Made by a program: the position numbers and the translations under genes
In this document: piece by piece, positions 1 to 11,249 of the stretch
Position numbering within the stretch: position 1 is the first letter of the stretch
How the letters are laid out: each line of letters opens with the position of its first letter
Source of the DNA: Dipteris shenzhenensis
Taxonomy: Eukaryota; Polypodiophyta; Polypodiopsida; Gleicheniales
Assembly: GCA_047967505.1 (NCBI GenBank)
Contig: CM106541.1
Length of the DNA stretch: 64,000 bases
Reading direction: 5' to 3' (one strand)
The notes under the pieces: model-generated
What the model saw: only the letters and a program-made list of their open reading frames with translations
Database searches by the model: none
What the model was told of the DNA's origin: nothing

Positions 1-1260
1 AATGGAATAGCAGGAAGTCAAATTTGTGTGATAGTCATTTGAAGATGATTGCGGGAAAACTCTTCTCCCAAGGCTGCTCTCTGTGTCTCTCTCCCATGTC
101 TCTCTGTGATCTCCATAACTATCTGTGCATACAAACAGACTCTTTCTTGGGCTCTTAGCAAAGACAATTACTGCAATGCAAAATTCACCGACCCTTAAAC
201 CCAAACCCCTCAATCTTTAACGTCTCTCCCGCGCCCGCGCTTTGTGAAATAGTTGAAAGAAATTAAACTAGGCAGCTTTAATTCAGCCTAGCTTTAATGC
301 CTCCTTCCACTCTGGTGTGGTGAGCCTTATCATAGGGGCTCACCTAAGAGCGCATGCTAGTGCGGTTGAGATAACCCCACTAGCAGCACTCTTGACCTGC
401 CCTGCAAATTTGAAGTGTTTACTTTCTCAGTGCTCCAATGCTCTCTCAAGAATCTACCTTTCCGGGCGGGCTTGCTAGCCCAGCATTGCAGTGCCCAAAG
501 ATTTTGATTGGCCTGCAGACGTTGTTCTGACTGTGATTCGCTCAAATAGCCTACAAAAACGTTGTTAGATCTCCTCAGTAGCAATAGTCAGCGCCTCCTT
601 CGTGGGGACATGATTCTACCCTGATATCTCAGGAGTGGTAGTGCCAGTCCTTCAGCCCTGGGAGCCACGCAGGGACATGCTCTAACATTGCAATGACCAT
701 GGACAATCCCGCAGCTCAAGTAGTTTGGGCGCTTGTCCACCTCAATTGGCTGCCCACACTCCTTTGCTTTCTGTTACGGGCAGTTGGCCGCTAGCCATGG
801 GTGTGTGAGTGGTGTGTGTGTAGAAAAAAACAAGAGAGCACAGCCCACGCACAAGCAGAATGAGAGAAAAAAGGAGTGAATCGGCATGGGATAAGTGTCC
901 AAAATTGATTAGGAGGATACTTTCTCGAATAGTGTTAGCACAATGCTATTGCCTTGAATGCAATGCTTAAAAAAAAGGACAAATAGTATGTGGCTAAAAC
1001 AAGTGTCACTCAAATAACTAGGGAGGAAATAAGAACAATTAAGTACAAGCACTTGTGAGCACTGCCTTAGGTTCTGCCAGACGCAACAATTGTCAAGATG
1101 AATGGATGATTAATTTGCAACACTTGGAATGGAAGCCTGTGCATGGGACCATTGGAAAGTTTGAATGTTATAATGCAACCGCTTGCAGATGCAAAGAGAT
1201 TTGCAAACTCTCAATGCGTGTGCGTGCATACATGCCTGCCTACTTGCTTGCCTACCTACG
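1..1260. other. Unassigned non-coding DNA
   Basis: No open frame in this stretch shows recognisable protein similarity. The longest open stretch (minus strand, 357-584) is short and composition-driven. I see no RNA gene or repeat structure here. Confidence 0.5.
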
Positions 1261-1286
1261 TGAGCGCGTGCGTGCGTGCGTGCGTG

Positions 1287-1354
<68 letters not shown>

Positions 1355-1408
1355 TTCTTTTTCAAAAAAGTGTGTGAGTGTGCGTGCGCGTGCGTGTGTG
1401 TGTGTGTG
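1261..1408. repeat. Compound (GT)n/(GA)n microsatellite
   Basis: A degenerate CGTG tract passes into about 25 TG units, then a short (AG)n run, a spacer, and a second (TG)n tract ending at 1408. It directly abuts the conserved leader of the RT repeat family that starts at 1409. The same microsatellite-leader junction recurs near 4.9-5.0, 14.8 and 25.05 kb, so the tract is probably part of that element and not a chance neighbour. Confidence 0.9.
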
Positions 1409-1708
1409 TAAGACTGGACAACACCCCTTTGCATAGTGAAATGACCAAAGAGTGAAGCTAGAGAATGGAAAAGAAAGAGAAACTTATTGCATTAAAGGAA
1501 AAGAATTTGAACAAGTAGGTGAACCTCTAAAAGTTGCCAAGCAATGGGCAATTTGTAAAAATGATTTGGCACAACTGCATAAAAGTAGAGCTTGGATAAG
1601 TCCTAGCCAGCATCACTTTAATTGAAGAGGGGAGTCTGCATACCTGCCACCCTCCAACAAGAAAAATGGTAAGAACCAGCTTTAGCTTTAGTTGGGAGGA
1701 CCATTGTA
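1409..1708 (-). repeat. Leader fragment of the RT repeat family (copy 1)
   Basis: This stretch matches 5004-5300 almost base for base and matches 14790-15080 and 25050-25300 more loosely. Shared landmarks on the plus strand are the CACCCCTTTGCATAGTGAAATG block near the left end and the GAAGAGGGGAGTCTGCATAC block near 1625. In the complete copy (11.1-16.8 kb) the same block lies upstream of the RT reading frame on the minus strand, so this is a solo 5-prime leader with its (CA)n tract. No coding capacity is evident. Confidence 0.75.
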
Positions 1709-4700
1709 AGTTGGTCTAGTCTGCCCGTGTATATCATCTCAGTGTACATTCCTTTTATCAAAAAGTCGAGGTAAGTGACCGGACTCACCTACATCCATCC
1801 ACAAGCATTACATGTCAGAACATGAACACAATGCAATGTGGGACTACAGGCTTCACGGCTAGCCACAGTTGTTATCCTTGTCAACCCCAATCAATTTTTT
1901 ATCAAGAAAGAGACATTGTTGGGGATGATTTTCAGTGAGCATTACTGATCTTCTCTTTGAGATCTTATTGTTTTTTAAGGGGCATTAAAAACCTTTTTCA
2001 CACTTGAAAACCTTAAAAGGTCATAGTGTATGTGACTATTTATTGTCACCACATTTTCATTTTGTCATTAAATGATTCCTAAACAAAAACATGGTCATAA
2101 GCTCACAACAATGTTTTTTCTCATAAAAGTGGTAATATAAAAAACGCCTGTACCAAAAATTGCAGAGGGCTTCAGTAATAATAACCTTGATAGTTTAGTA
2201 AAGCACAAGAATGTTCTAGAGTCAAATAATTTCCTATAATGTTCTAGCATCCTTTTATGATGAATGGCATTAACTCATCTATACTCTTCCTACATAGCCC
2301 AAGAGGGAGACAAAAGCCGGATCTGAATGCATCAATCGTGATTATAAGCCCCACTTCACCAATATTTTTAGATAGCTTTTTTTTAAAAAGGGTATAAGTA
2401 TATCATCCTGCTATCAGCCGGGTTTTAGCAAAACCTCAAACCACACAACTCTCTATAGGATTATAAGGGGTTCCCATTATTCATTATATGGGTTTAGTCC
2501 AAGGGAATATGATGCAAATATGAAGACCCATGGTTAGCAGGCAACCTGCACACAGTGTGAACGAGCCAAAGCACCATATATAATCACAAAGGTAAGGTTA
2601 AACTAGGGAGCTTAAGCATTTTAGTCATCAATCATAGCGTGGAGTCCTCTACTATAAGTGGCTGAGGGACAATAGTGAAGCATTACTCATAATGTATAAA
2701 GAAAGTCAATGTATATCTCAGCTTTAGAGAGGTTACCGCATATATTATAGCTGCTGGTTTCTCAAGACACTCATCATTTAAGGGATCTCGGGATACAGAA
2801 TATCGCGGATAATATCCCATTGAAGGTTTTAATGTAAGACACAACCACTTAAGCTGAGTTCATCATGTGGAAGCTTGCCCACAGTCGCTCGAGTTCTCTC
2901 ATGCTCCTTGAACTTCTTTCTTCCCAAGTTTTATCCCACCATTGTTCACGAGTATCACGTGGAGCATCAAAGCATTACATGTTGCTTATGGCACTTAGAG
3001 CCTCGGCATCGTGGAGCGGTAGGAGATCCTTCTCTGTGGCCAAATGTGCGATACTAGGAACGATCATACCTAAACACTGGGTACTTCCTACAACCTTAGC
3101 TCATACAGACCGTGCATATCGGTGTAAAGTTTTGCATAGGCTCTAGCTCACGAGCAAATGCTAAAAATATGTGAAGGAACCCGTAATCTACCCAAGAGTT
3201 CCTGTGCCTTTGGATCTAGTTGCCAAGGTGTATCTCAGGTGGCATGTATTCTACATAGATGATTAGTGCGGATTCTCTAAACGTATGTCGATAGTTAGAT
3301 GCCATATCTATGTCCGCGTTCGCTCTCACTTGTTGGCACTCTGCAAAGTAAAGTTGTAGAGTCCAGTAAACCGCGAAGCATTCCCACATTATAAGCATGA
3401 AAGTTGTAACAGTGGCCATTCTACGTGCAAGCAAGCTCGGAGCGGTATACATCAAAAGGGTAAGCCACCTAGTTAACCAACTGCATGAGACGTCGTAAAG
3501 TCCCGGGATTGTTTGGACTTAACTAAGCTTGTAAGCATGGCCCGTAAAGTTGCATGAAGGACAGTCTAGCTATGTTGAAACGGAGGCGGAAGTTTTTACA
3601 ACAAAGCTATAGTTGGCATAACCCATCGGCTGGTCTTCCTCATTCTCTCATTAGACTGAGGAGAACTTCGTGCAAGTATTACTGGTTGGCCATGCCAACA
3701 TTCCTAGATTCTTGGGCTCACACGAGTTGGTGGCCTCTGCATCAGTAGTCTCTGCAAGGGGGTAAGCATCGTGAAGGGCGAGGGGAGGGAAGCATGGGCT
3801 GCCCATGAGGAGAGGATAGTTTTCTGGTTGTCTCGTCCTAGCGCCTCACCACCTAGCTCTTGCAAACATACTTGGAGGAGCTCGAGGGTTCTAGGCTCGT
3901 CCCTAACTATCAGGCATTGCCTTAGTGAAGAAGCGGGAGGGGAATGTAGGAAGAAGGAGAAGAAGAAGAAGTGGCATCGCCACTGTGCTAAATGGTGGGA
4001 GGTAGGAAGCTATCTATGCCTTTCCAACTTAACTGAGTGCTTCCCGTCCTTCAAGTCTGTGCTGGGGGGGTGTGTCAACAATCGAGGGTCCCTTGTTTGT
4101 GAAGTGCTATGTCTGCCGTGCGCCGTTGTGCCAGTCGCCAGGCCTCTCTGCGACTCTGTTCCTTCTTGGAGCTAGTAATGCCTCAAAGTCCATAATGTCA
4201 GAGCCAAGGCCTCCATTTCTTCTCTAAAGCTTAGAGTTTCTCGGAATCCAGATTGTCAAAGATTTCGAGGGAGTAATAGAGCTAAGGACCCGTTGGCTTT
4301 TTTGGGTGTTGGGCTCGATGCACCTCAGATTCTATCTGGGGTAGTATCCTCGAGTGGCCATTGGAGACCTTACGAAAGGTTTGAGGTTGGGAAGGGAGAC
4401 ATGCATGTGCCACCGCGTCCAAGTACTATGTACCTGTGCATGCACCATGAACTCTACTTGATGCCGTCGATCTTGGGGGGGTTTTTTGCTTAATTGCCCA
4501 CGAGGTATATGTGGGGGGAAATGGGGGAGGTGGGGTTGGTGTGAAGGCTCTCTCCACCTTTGGTCTAACCCCTTTACCTTAATCAAGTATTTTTCTAACC
4601 ATAACCATAGGGCACCTAGTGTGCATTATTTTTTCTAACCATAAGCATAGGGCACTTAGTGTGCATTATTTTTTCTAGGCTTAAAGAGCTAGTCAGACTC

Positions 4701-4880
4701 CAGGTTTTGTTGGTGTTGTTCCAGCTCCTTAAGGGGGTTCATCATGGGGGTCTGTAGATGCCCTCATTTTTTCGATTGAATGTCCCTTTTAACCTTGGGT
4801 AGTAGTTGATCCTTCACATAGAAGCGAGTTGTTCCATTCGTGGGATCTTGGTTGGGATCCAGCCCCTTCCCTCCTGGGAG
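1709..4880. other. Unassigned DNA, no recognised gene
   Basis: About 3.2 kb with several open stretches of 60-134 codons (for example plus strand 3771-4175) that carry no motif I recognise and are not supported by neighbouring frames. The 4580-4670 part contains a short direct repeat (TTTTTTCTAACCATAA-type, two units). It may be decayed retrotransposon sequence, but nothing in it is diagnostic. Confidence 0.4.
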
Positions 4881-4886
4881 GCCTCT

Positions 4887-4963
4887 GTGTGTGTGTGTGT
4901 GTGTGTGCGCGCGCGCGCGTGTGTAACACTTGACAACACCCCTTTGCATAGTGAAATGACGAA

Positions 4964-4995
<32 letters not shown>

Positions 4996-5003
4996 ACACT
5001 TGA
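4887..5003. repeat. (GT)n microsatellite with duplicated leader edge
   Basis: Two (GT)n/(GC)n tracts flank a roughly 45-bp copy of the leader edge (TTGACAACACCCCTTTGCAT type), and the second tract leads into the full leader at 5004. The arrangement (GT)n - leader edge - (GT)n - leader looks like slippage or repeat duplication at the junction between microsatellite and leader. Confidence 0.85.
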
Positions 5004-5345
5004 TAGCACCCCTTTGCATAGTGAAATGACCAAAGAGTGAAGCTGGAGAATGGAAAAGAAAGAGAAACTTATTGCATTAAAGGAAAAGAATTTGAACAAG
5101 TAGGTGAACCTCTAAAAGTTGCCAAGCGGTGGGCAATTTTGTAAAAATAATTTTGCACAACTACATACAAGTAGAGCTTGGATAAGTCCTAGCCGGCATC
5201 AATTTTATTGAAGAGTTTGCATACCTGCCACCCTCCAACAAGAAAAACGGTAAGAACCAGCTTTAGCTTTAGTTGGGAAGATAGGTGTCATAAACACTCA
5301 TCCCTTGTTATCGGGGTCACAAATAAATATTAACGCTTAGCCTCA
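5004..5345 (-). repeat. Leader fragment of the RT repeat family (copy 2)
   Basis: Near-identical to copy 1 (1409-1708) over about 290 bp. It then continues with a block (GTGTCATAAACACTCATCCC type) that is shared with copy 3 at 15076-15110 but absent from copy 1. As in copy 3, it is followed to the right by a long A/G-skewed region. It is therefore a 5-prime fragment of the family with its upstream A/G-rich part attached. Confidence 0.75.
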
Positions 5346-5379
5346 AACTGATCAAGCTAGTGAGAACATGTGAATGTAA

Positions 5380-7209
5380 AGTTTTTTAAAGTAAACATTA
5401 GGAAAATACTGGGAGAAAATCTAAAAAGGAGATCAAAGTGAGCATTTAATTACTCTAAGATTAATAGGAGAGCACATAAATATATAAAAAGGGCTATGAA
5501 TAGAACGACAGTGAACATGGGAGATTTAAATAAAGGAGGGTATTATCAAAAAAATTGGGAATTAGTTTTCAAAAGGGGGGGAGAGGGGGGGGTTTGAAGA
5601 GGAGGCATTTTATTTAAAAAAAGGAAAAAATTGGATTTAAAGGATAAGGTTGGGGGTAAGAGCGTTTAGAAACAATGAACGTTTGAGAACTTGAAAAAAA
5701 GTTATTGAAAAAACATTTCGAATGAGTGAGAGTATTTAGTGGGGAATGGGAGGGGAGATATGGTAAGGTGAGTGGAATTGAAAAAAAGGGGGAAAGGATA
5801 AAAAATGAATGAAGAAGGGGTTAGAAGTGTAAATACAAGCCTTAACACCGTGGAAATGAACCTAATAAATAAAACAAAACTTTGAACTATGAGAGGTGGG
5901 GTGATTAGAGTCTTATATTAAGTATTAGAAAAAATATTAGCAACAAAAAATATTAGGTGGGGTAATGAGGTGAAGGGGGGGGGGGGTAATGAAACTAAGT
6001 CTAAAAAGACGTGTGTGTCCATCCGTGACGGGCGAAAATCGAGAATGGGCATGAATGGCATCTGAGTATCTTGAAGTGCAGTGTGAGGGATAGAGAAATC
6101 GAGGGGAGCGGCAGCCGATTTGCAGGGATTGGGTCAAAAGAGAGGAAGGCCATTCATTGGGGTATTATAGCAGGTGCCAACCGTGAGAAGCGGAGGAGCA
6201 AAGTGAGGAATAGCCATATGTAGGGCTGCAGGGGGTAGAGACCAGTAGAAGCAATGGGTTAGGAGGTGGTGGATTAGAAGGAGAACATGCATTAAATAGG
6301 TAGGAGGGTGGGCAGTCGAGGAGATAGAGAGCTAGGGAGGCTAATGGTTGGGGACAGGATAGAAAAGGCTATGAAAGTAGAACGGCAAGTTGGTGCTAAA
6401 CGTAGGGAGGGGGGTTTAATTAATAGGTAATTAGTTAAAATTGTATTTTAAAAAATATTTCAATAGAGCGAAATAGGGGATTATTAAGAGTAGAAAAAGG
6501 GAAAGGAATGGGGAAATTAGGGGAAAGAGAAAAAATAGGGAAAATAGATGAGAAATAGAAAAATAGGGGAGGGGGGGAAAGGGGAGGGGGATGTTAGGGA
6601 AAAAGTAGAGAAAAATAGGGAGAAACAGGGAGAGGAGAAAAAAAATTAGAATTAGGAAAACTAGGGAACAATTGTTATAAGAAGTTTTTGGAAAAAAGAG
6701 GAAAAACTTAATTTGGAGAAATTAGAGAAATTAGGGAACAATTGTAATAGGGAGAGGAAAAAGCAGTGACAAAATAGGGAGATAGTGGAAAAAATATTAC
6801 AGAAAAGTTAGTAAAAATATTGAAAAAAATGGAAAATATTAGAAAAATTTTGGAAAAAATGGAAAAAAAAGGAAATATTGGGAGAAAATATAGGAAGAGG
6901 GGGGGGCAGATAAGGAAAAAATTAAGGAAATTTTAGGAAAATAAGGGAAAATAGGAAAAAGTAAGGAAACTTAGGAGGGAGAAAATAAGGGAACTTAGAG
7001 GGAGGGATATAAGTAAAAATTTAGGGAATTAAGGAAAAATAAGGGAAATAAAGATAAATAGGGAAAAAATAGGTAAACGGGGAATTTGAGAGAGGATTTA
7101 GGTAAGCATGGAATTTAGGGAATTAAGGAAAAATTAGGAAAATAAGGATAAAAAGGTAAAAAGTCGGTAAATAGGGAATTTAGGAGAAAGAGAGGGGAGA
7201 AAAGGGGAA

Positions 7210-7241
<32 letters not shown>

Positions 7242-7270
7242 GGGGGGGGAGGGGGGGGAAGGTAGTTGAA
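5380..7270. repeat. A/G-rich low-complexity tract of the RT repeat family
   Basis: About 1.9 kb in which the plus strand is almost entirely A and G with few C, built of degenerate AAATAGGGGAAATTAGGG-like units. It ends in (GA)n and a G-run (7199-7258). Only 5880-6420 is more mixed, and that part shares short matches (CGGGCGAAA...CGAG) with 16080-16115 in the other A/G-rich block. Short G runs next to TTA make it resemble a badly decayed telomere-type repeat. No coding content. Confidence 0.8.
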
Positions 7271-9859
7271 AAGGGTTTTCAAAGGATTATAAAGAGAAGA
7301 AAAGTAATAAGTATGGTCAAAAGGAAAAATGGTTTGTGTGTGTGTGTGTGTGTGTGTGTTTTAACCTATCAAACATCTATCCTATTACACTACTAGACCA
7401 ATTTTCAATGTCAAAGTAAATCAATTACAAACATCTACTATTGCCTTTTCCAAACAACTAGTGAGCATAGTCCGTTAATATCCAACCTCAATACTTCATA
7501 AGTGAGAATAATCCATACCATCCCATTCCTCTTAACAAGGTGTCAAAGTGGGAGTCAATTATTATACTCACATTCATATCAGTACATTGCAAAAAGTACA
7601 ACGATACTGATGATTAGTCTCCAATAAAGAGTTCAATTATATTTAACAATACTTGAAGAAAATCCATTATAGAGTGTTTCTCAAAGTTGCCAACACTGTG
7701 TCTTCATGCCTTAGATTTTCTAATGCAAATCTGATGGTGGAGAGGTATGCCGACTCACCATTTATAAGGTCTACAGTTTGATCTAAATATGCGCCTGAAA
7801 TCTATTCCACTATATGAGTCTGAAACAATGCAATGGCACTCAATAGCTACCCCACGAATGTCAAGTAAGCCAGTAGGGAGGCCAGGAGCCAAGGGGGATG
7901 ACCATTGTGGTTCTATTGGCTCATTCTTCTACTGCTAGTTCATTGGCGCCCGATCGCCATATGTAATATTTCCACCTTTCTTCTACTCTCAGTCAAGTGA
8001 TAGCCAATGCATGTAAAATCTACAGGCTTGAATTTATAAAGCATGGGCATGTGATGTAGTACATAGTCATTTTTGGGCTCAGCTAAGACCAAGAAACTGC
8101 TCTCATAGCTTAGTCCCTTGACATTATGATCAAAGCTCTTGATCAGAGCTCACAACATGGCTCAAGCTACCCTCTGCATGAGCCACTACAAGTCTAAGCA
8201 GGCATGAGCAGCCGTGAATAGGCTTACCAAATATGGGGCGTGATATAGTGTTACGAAGCCCGAAGGGCATTGCTCCATAACTAGCCCAAACTGGGTGGCC
8301 ATGCTAGTGTGCAGGAGGATCTTCACGATTAATCCCACTCGCAATAGAGTGGATGGAGCATATCTCAGGCTAGCTCTACTGGTATCCCCAGTTCCAAAGC
8401 TTATAAAACAAGCTATCAAACTAGCAGCTCGAATTGTCACGGCGGCAGGGATTGGGTCCTTGTAGAGGTCTCCTAAATCATTTTTTTCATCTCTCCATCT
8501 TGTTTGAGCAAAGACGCTTGCATGTGCTGTGCATTCGGCCAGCCTTGAGGCTCGTCAGCCAATAGTCTTGTGCCTTGAGACTCGTATGCTGGTGGGTTTT
8601 GAGCCATACTCTGGAGGTCTTGAGTAGAGGACTAGCACAGTATGAACTGTCATAGAGGACTAGCGCATTGGGTTGTCGCAGAGGACTAGTACAGTATGGA
8701 CTCAACACTACAATCATTTCTAGCTTCAACGTTCATGGATGAAAACTATGGTGGTCTCCTAGCTACACGAGTCCAGAGGTAAAAAGAAACTGAAATCAAA
8801 ATGTTGCCACACCTAGGATGCAAGGCTCCATTGTTCACAATTTGTAGGTGGCATTTCGTGATGCTCTAGATCCTTTGTTACTGAGATTGATATACTGCAC
8901 AGGGAGTCACTGAGGTTAGCAGCAATTAGCCATAGCATTGCAAGTCACTAAGGTCGTGCCACAGCTTGGTAAGTCGTTGGAGCTCAAAAAGTGTGTACGC
9001 TTCAAGAATATAGGTTGGAAGGGAAGTGCCCCTGGAGTTTCTCGAGGATGGAAGGGAAGGGAAGATGTACTTCCCCATGCAATCAATCTCCCAATAGAGC
9101 ACATTGGTGAAACTTTAACTTCTCAAGTACAAAAAGCTCCCTCCATAATATTTAAAACGTATGAATCAGGTATCTCTTCCCCCCATGGAATCCCTCTCTT
9201 CATTAATTAATAATTCCCAAATGCCAATTATCATCCCTATGTCACTTCTCTAGATGCCTCTAGTACCTTCTTCTCCTCTCCATGTTATGGGACATTATAT
9301 GATATAGATGATAATGTTCCCTATCGCTCCTTTTCCCAAGTACTATATATCCTTCCACACTATTAATTATTTGATCCTTACACATAGCATTTCCTCCAAA
9401 AAATCACATATTCCTCATGAAATTAAAAGCGAGGGAGTTCCATTGGTGAACTGGGAGGTCTAATAAATAATCCCCTCATGCAAGGTCTCTCATCTTTCTG
9501 AAGCAAGGGAGAATACTTGTTAGAGCCCTATTCCTCCAAAATTACTAATGTAATCTTCTCAATGACGGGATCAAATCCAATAATGTTTGCCTAGGTTATC
9601 CAAATGTCACAGCATGGTAAAGCTATCAAGGGTATATCCCAAATCTTTTGGTCAACCTATCATAAGTAGAAAAGAATCCCATAATCTAGTATACTAAAGT
9701 TAAAATTTTTAGAATCTTAGCAAAATCTCAAGACCACAATGCTCCCAAAGGAGATGAGTGTGTGTGTCAGAAATTGTCATCATTATCATTACTGTCATTA
9801 TCATTAAAGTAGTAATACACCCCAAGGACTGTAAGGGTCCCCAAGGGGGTGTGTGTGTG
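7271..9859. other. Unassigned DNA with minor repeats
   Basis: Contains a (TG)n tract at 7334-7360 and a short triplicated motif AGAGGACTAGCACAGTATG-type between 8620 and 8705. Open stretches are short and lack recognisable motifs. A GTCATTATCATT-type microsatellite and a (GT)n tract (9775-9860) border the LTR that follows. Confidence 0.45.
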
Positions 9860-10878
9860 TGTTATTATCAAGAAAAGAAATCAAGGTGTGAGGCTAGACA
9901 CTAGGCATGGTGACACTCGAGGGCCATGGGGGAGAGGGAACGTGAGGGGAGAAGCGTTAACATGGGTGGGAAAAAAGGATTAAGAGGGGCGGGAAGGAAG
10001 AGGGGGACTATGGCACCAGGGGGAAGGGAGAAGAGGAAGAGGAGCATGTACATGATGGGAGGTGGAATGTAGAGATCAAGACATCAAGGGAAGAGAGTCA
10101 TGCTTTATTTGAAAGGAAGGATGGGGGGGGGGGGGGAAATCAAAGTACTAAGCTAGGTGGCTTTACAAGAATGAGCGTGTCCGTGTCCAATCAAGGAATA
10201 GCCCCCCTCCTTTTATAGCCAAGAGAGGGGGTCTCTCCCAATAAATGCATCCTCCCACATGCATGGTGTGTGTGGAGGAATCTCCCATGTAGGCTAGGTG
10301 GGTATGCACTCTCAATTGTATGCAACAACCCTTTGCCTCATTTTTCCACATAAATCAAACCCCATATCCCAAGTCTAAGATACTCCCTTGGTCTCTCTCC
10401 AATTTTATAATACATTCAAACATCTAGGAGGACAAGTGGAGGGTTGGCACAAGGAGTCTTGCCACCTCATCCTACTTTCCCCATTATTTAACTTGCACTC
10501 TTGGACTATCTACACCCCCCCCACATGGGCCTATCCTACATGGAGGGAATAATCCCATATAATATCCATCTCCACCTATTTTATATTACTTCTCCCATGG
10601 TCCTTGGGCCATGTCTCACTAAATGTAGGCATGGCACCATCTAGGTGGAGGGGTGGCACATGGAGGAACCATGCCACCTTAACATTTTATAATATTACTA
10701 CCATGGATTAAGTACAACACACCTTATGGGTCCTCTTACATGGAAGGGTGGCACATGGTCATGCCTTGCCACCTCAACCCTGGGCCCTATGCGCACCATA
10801 TTGTATTATACTATTGCCACACATACAAGAACACACACATATTTATGCCTTTTACCTTGGTCAAATTTATCCATAACA
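9860..10878 (-). repeat. Ty3/gypsy LTR (3-prime LTR of a truncated element)
   Basis: Read on the minus strand it begins TGTTATGG at 10878, directly after a purine tract (AAGGGGGGGAAC), the expected polypurine primer. It ends ATAATAACA at 9860, giving TGTTAT...ATAACA inverted ends, and contains a TATA-like CTATAAAAG near 10215. Length is about 1.0 kb. The integrase tail at 10928-11132 lies immediately upstream, so this is the 3-prime LTR. The left end falls in a (GT)n tract, so its exact border is uncertain. Related sequence occurs in plus orientation near 25.3-25.8 kb. Confidence 0.65.
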
Positions 10879-10927
10879 GTTCCCCCCCTTAGGTAGGGAA
10901 TGCACAGCATTTCCATGCCTGGGACCA

Positions 10928-11132
10928 TCACGCACAAAGAAGGCTTGAGATACGCTTGTTGATCACCTTCTTTCCATATGGCTCATGTAGCTCCTGAACT
11001 TGTACAGACCCATTGCTACGTTCCTTGATGACTTTGTATGGACCGTTCCACAGTGGAAGGAACTTTTTATCCATTTGGTGGTCCAATCTGTTATCAAAGC
11101 ATAGCACAACATCCCCCTGTGTGCTCGCCTTT
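10928..11132 (-). pseudogene. Ty3/gypsy integrase C-terminal fragment
   Basis: The minus strand encodes about 67 residues containing RLDHQMDKKFLPLWNGPYKV and ending in INKRISSLLCA, then a stop. This matches the C-terminal integrase pattern of plant gypsy elements (RLD....KF.PLW.GPY.V followed by an ING.R.K-like end). It is followed by about 50 bp, a polypurine tract and an LTR. All the rest of the polyprotein is missing: at about 11130 the sequence switches to the tail of the RT repeat family, which truncated it. The exact lineage cannot be fixed from this fragment. Confidence 0.7.
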
Positions 11133-11159
11133 GCCCCAGTAGATTACATCACACAGGTG

Positions 11160-11198
11160 GGATAGTAGGTCATCACCGAGTGTGATGACCTACTATCC
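11160..11198 (-). other. Near-perfect 17-bp hairpin at the tail of the RT element
   Basis: GATAGTAGGTCATCAC at 11161-11176 pairs perfectly with 11182-11197 across a 5-base loop, with one more pair outside. It lies just downstream (minus-strand sense) of the RT reading frame. A cognate hairpin lies at 24647-24692 in another copy; one stem pair differs there on both arms (T-A here, C-G there), so pairing is preserved. The role could be 3-prime end recognition or RNA stability. Confidence 0.8.
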
Positions 11199-11249
11199 AC
11201 CCAAAAAGGGAAAGAAGTGTGTGTAAATTTAATTTAAGATGTGGAAAGG

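Noticed and set aside
1055-1436. Open frames with long Val/Cys or Thr/His runs on both strands
   Set aside because: They are translations of the (GT)n microsatellite and carry no independent coding signal.
4764-5099. Histidine/threonine-rich minus-strand open frame
   Set aside because: Translation of (CA)n plus the repeat leader; the same sequence is non-coding leader in other copies.
8620-8705. CRISPR-like short spaced repeats
   Set aside because: Only three imperfect units in a plant nuclear context, with no conserved spacer length.
11160-11198. Hammerhead ribozyme at the RT element tail, as known in some Penelope-like elements
   Set aside because: The conserved CTGATGA and GAAA core boxes are absent from the hairpin and from the leader; only a simple stem-loop is supported.
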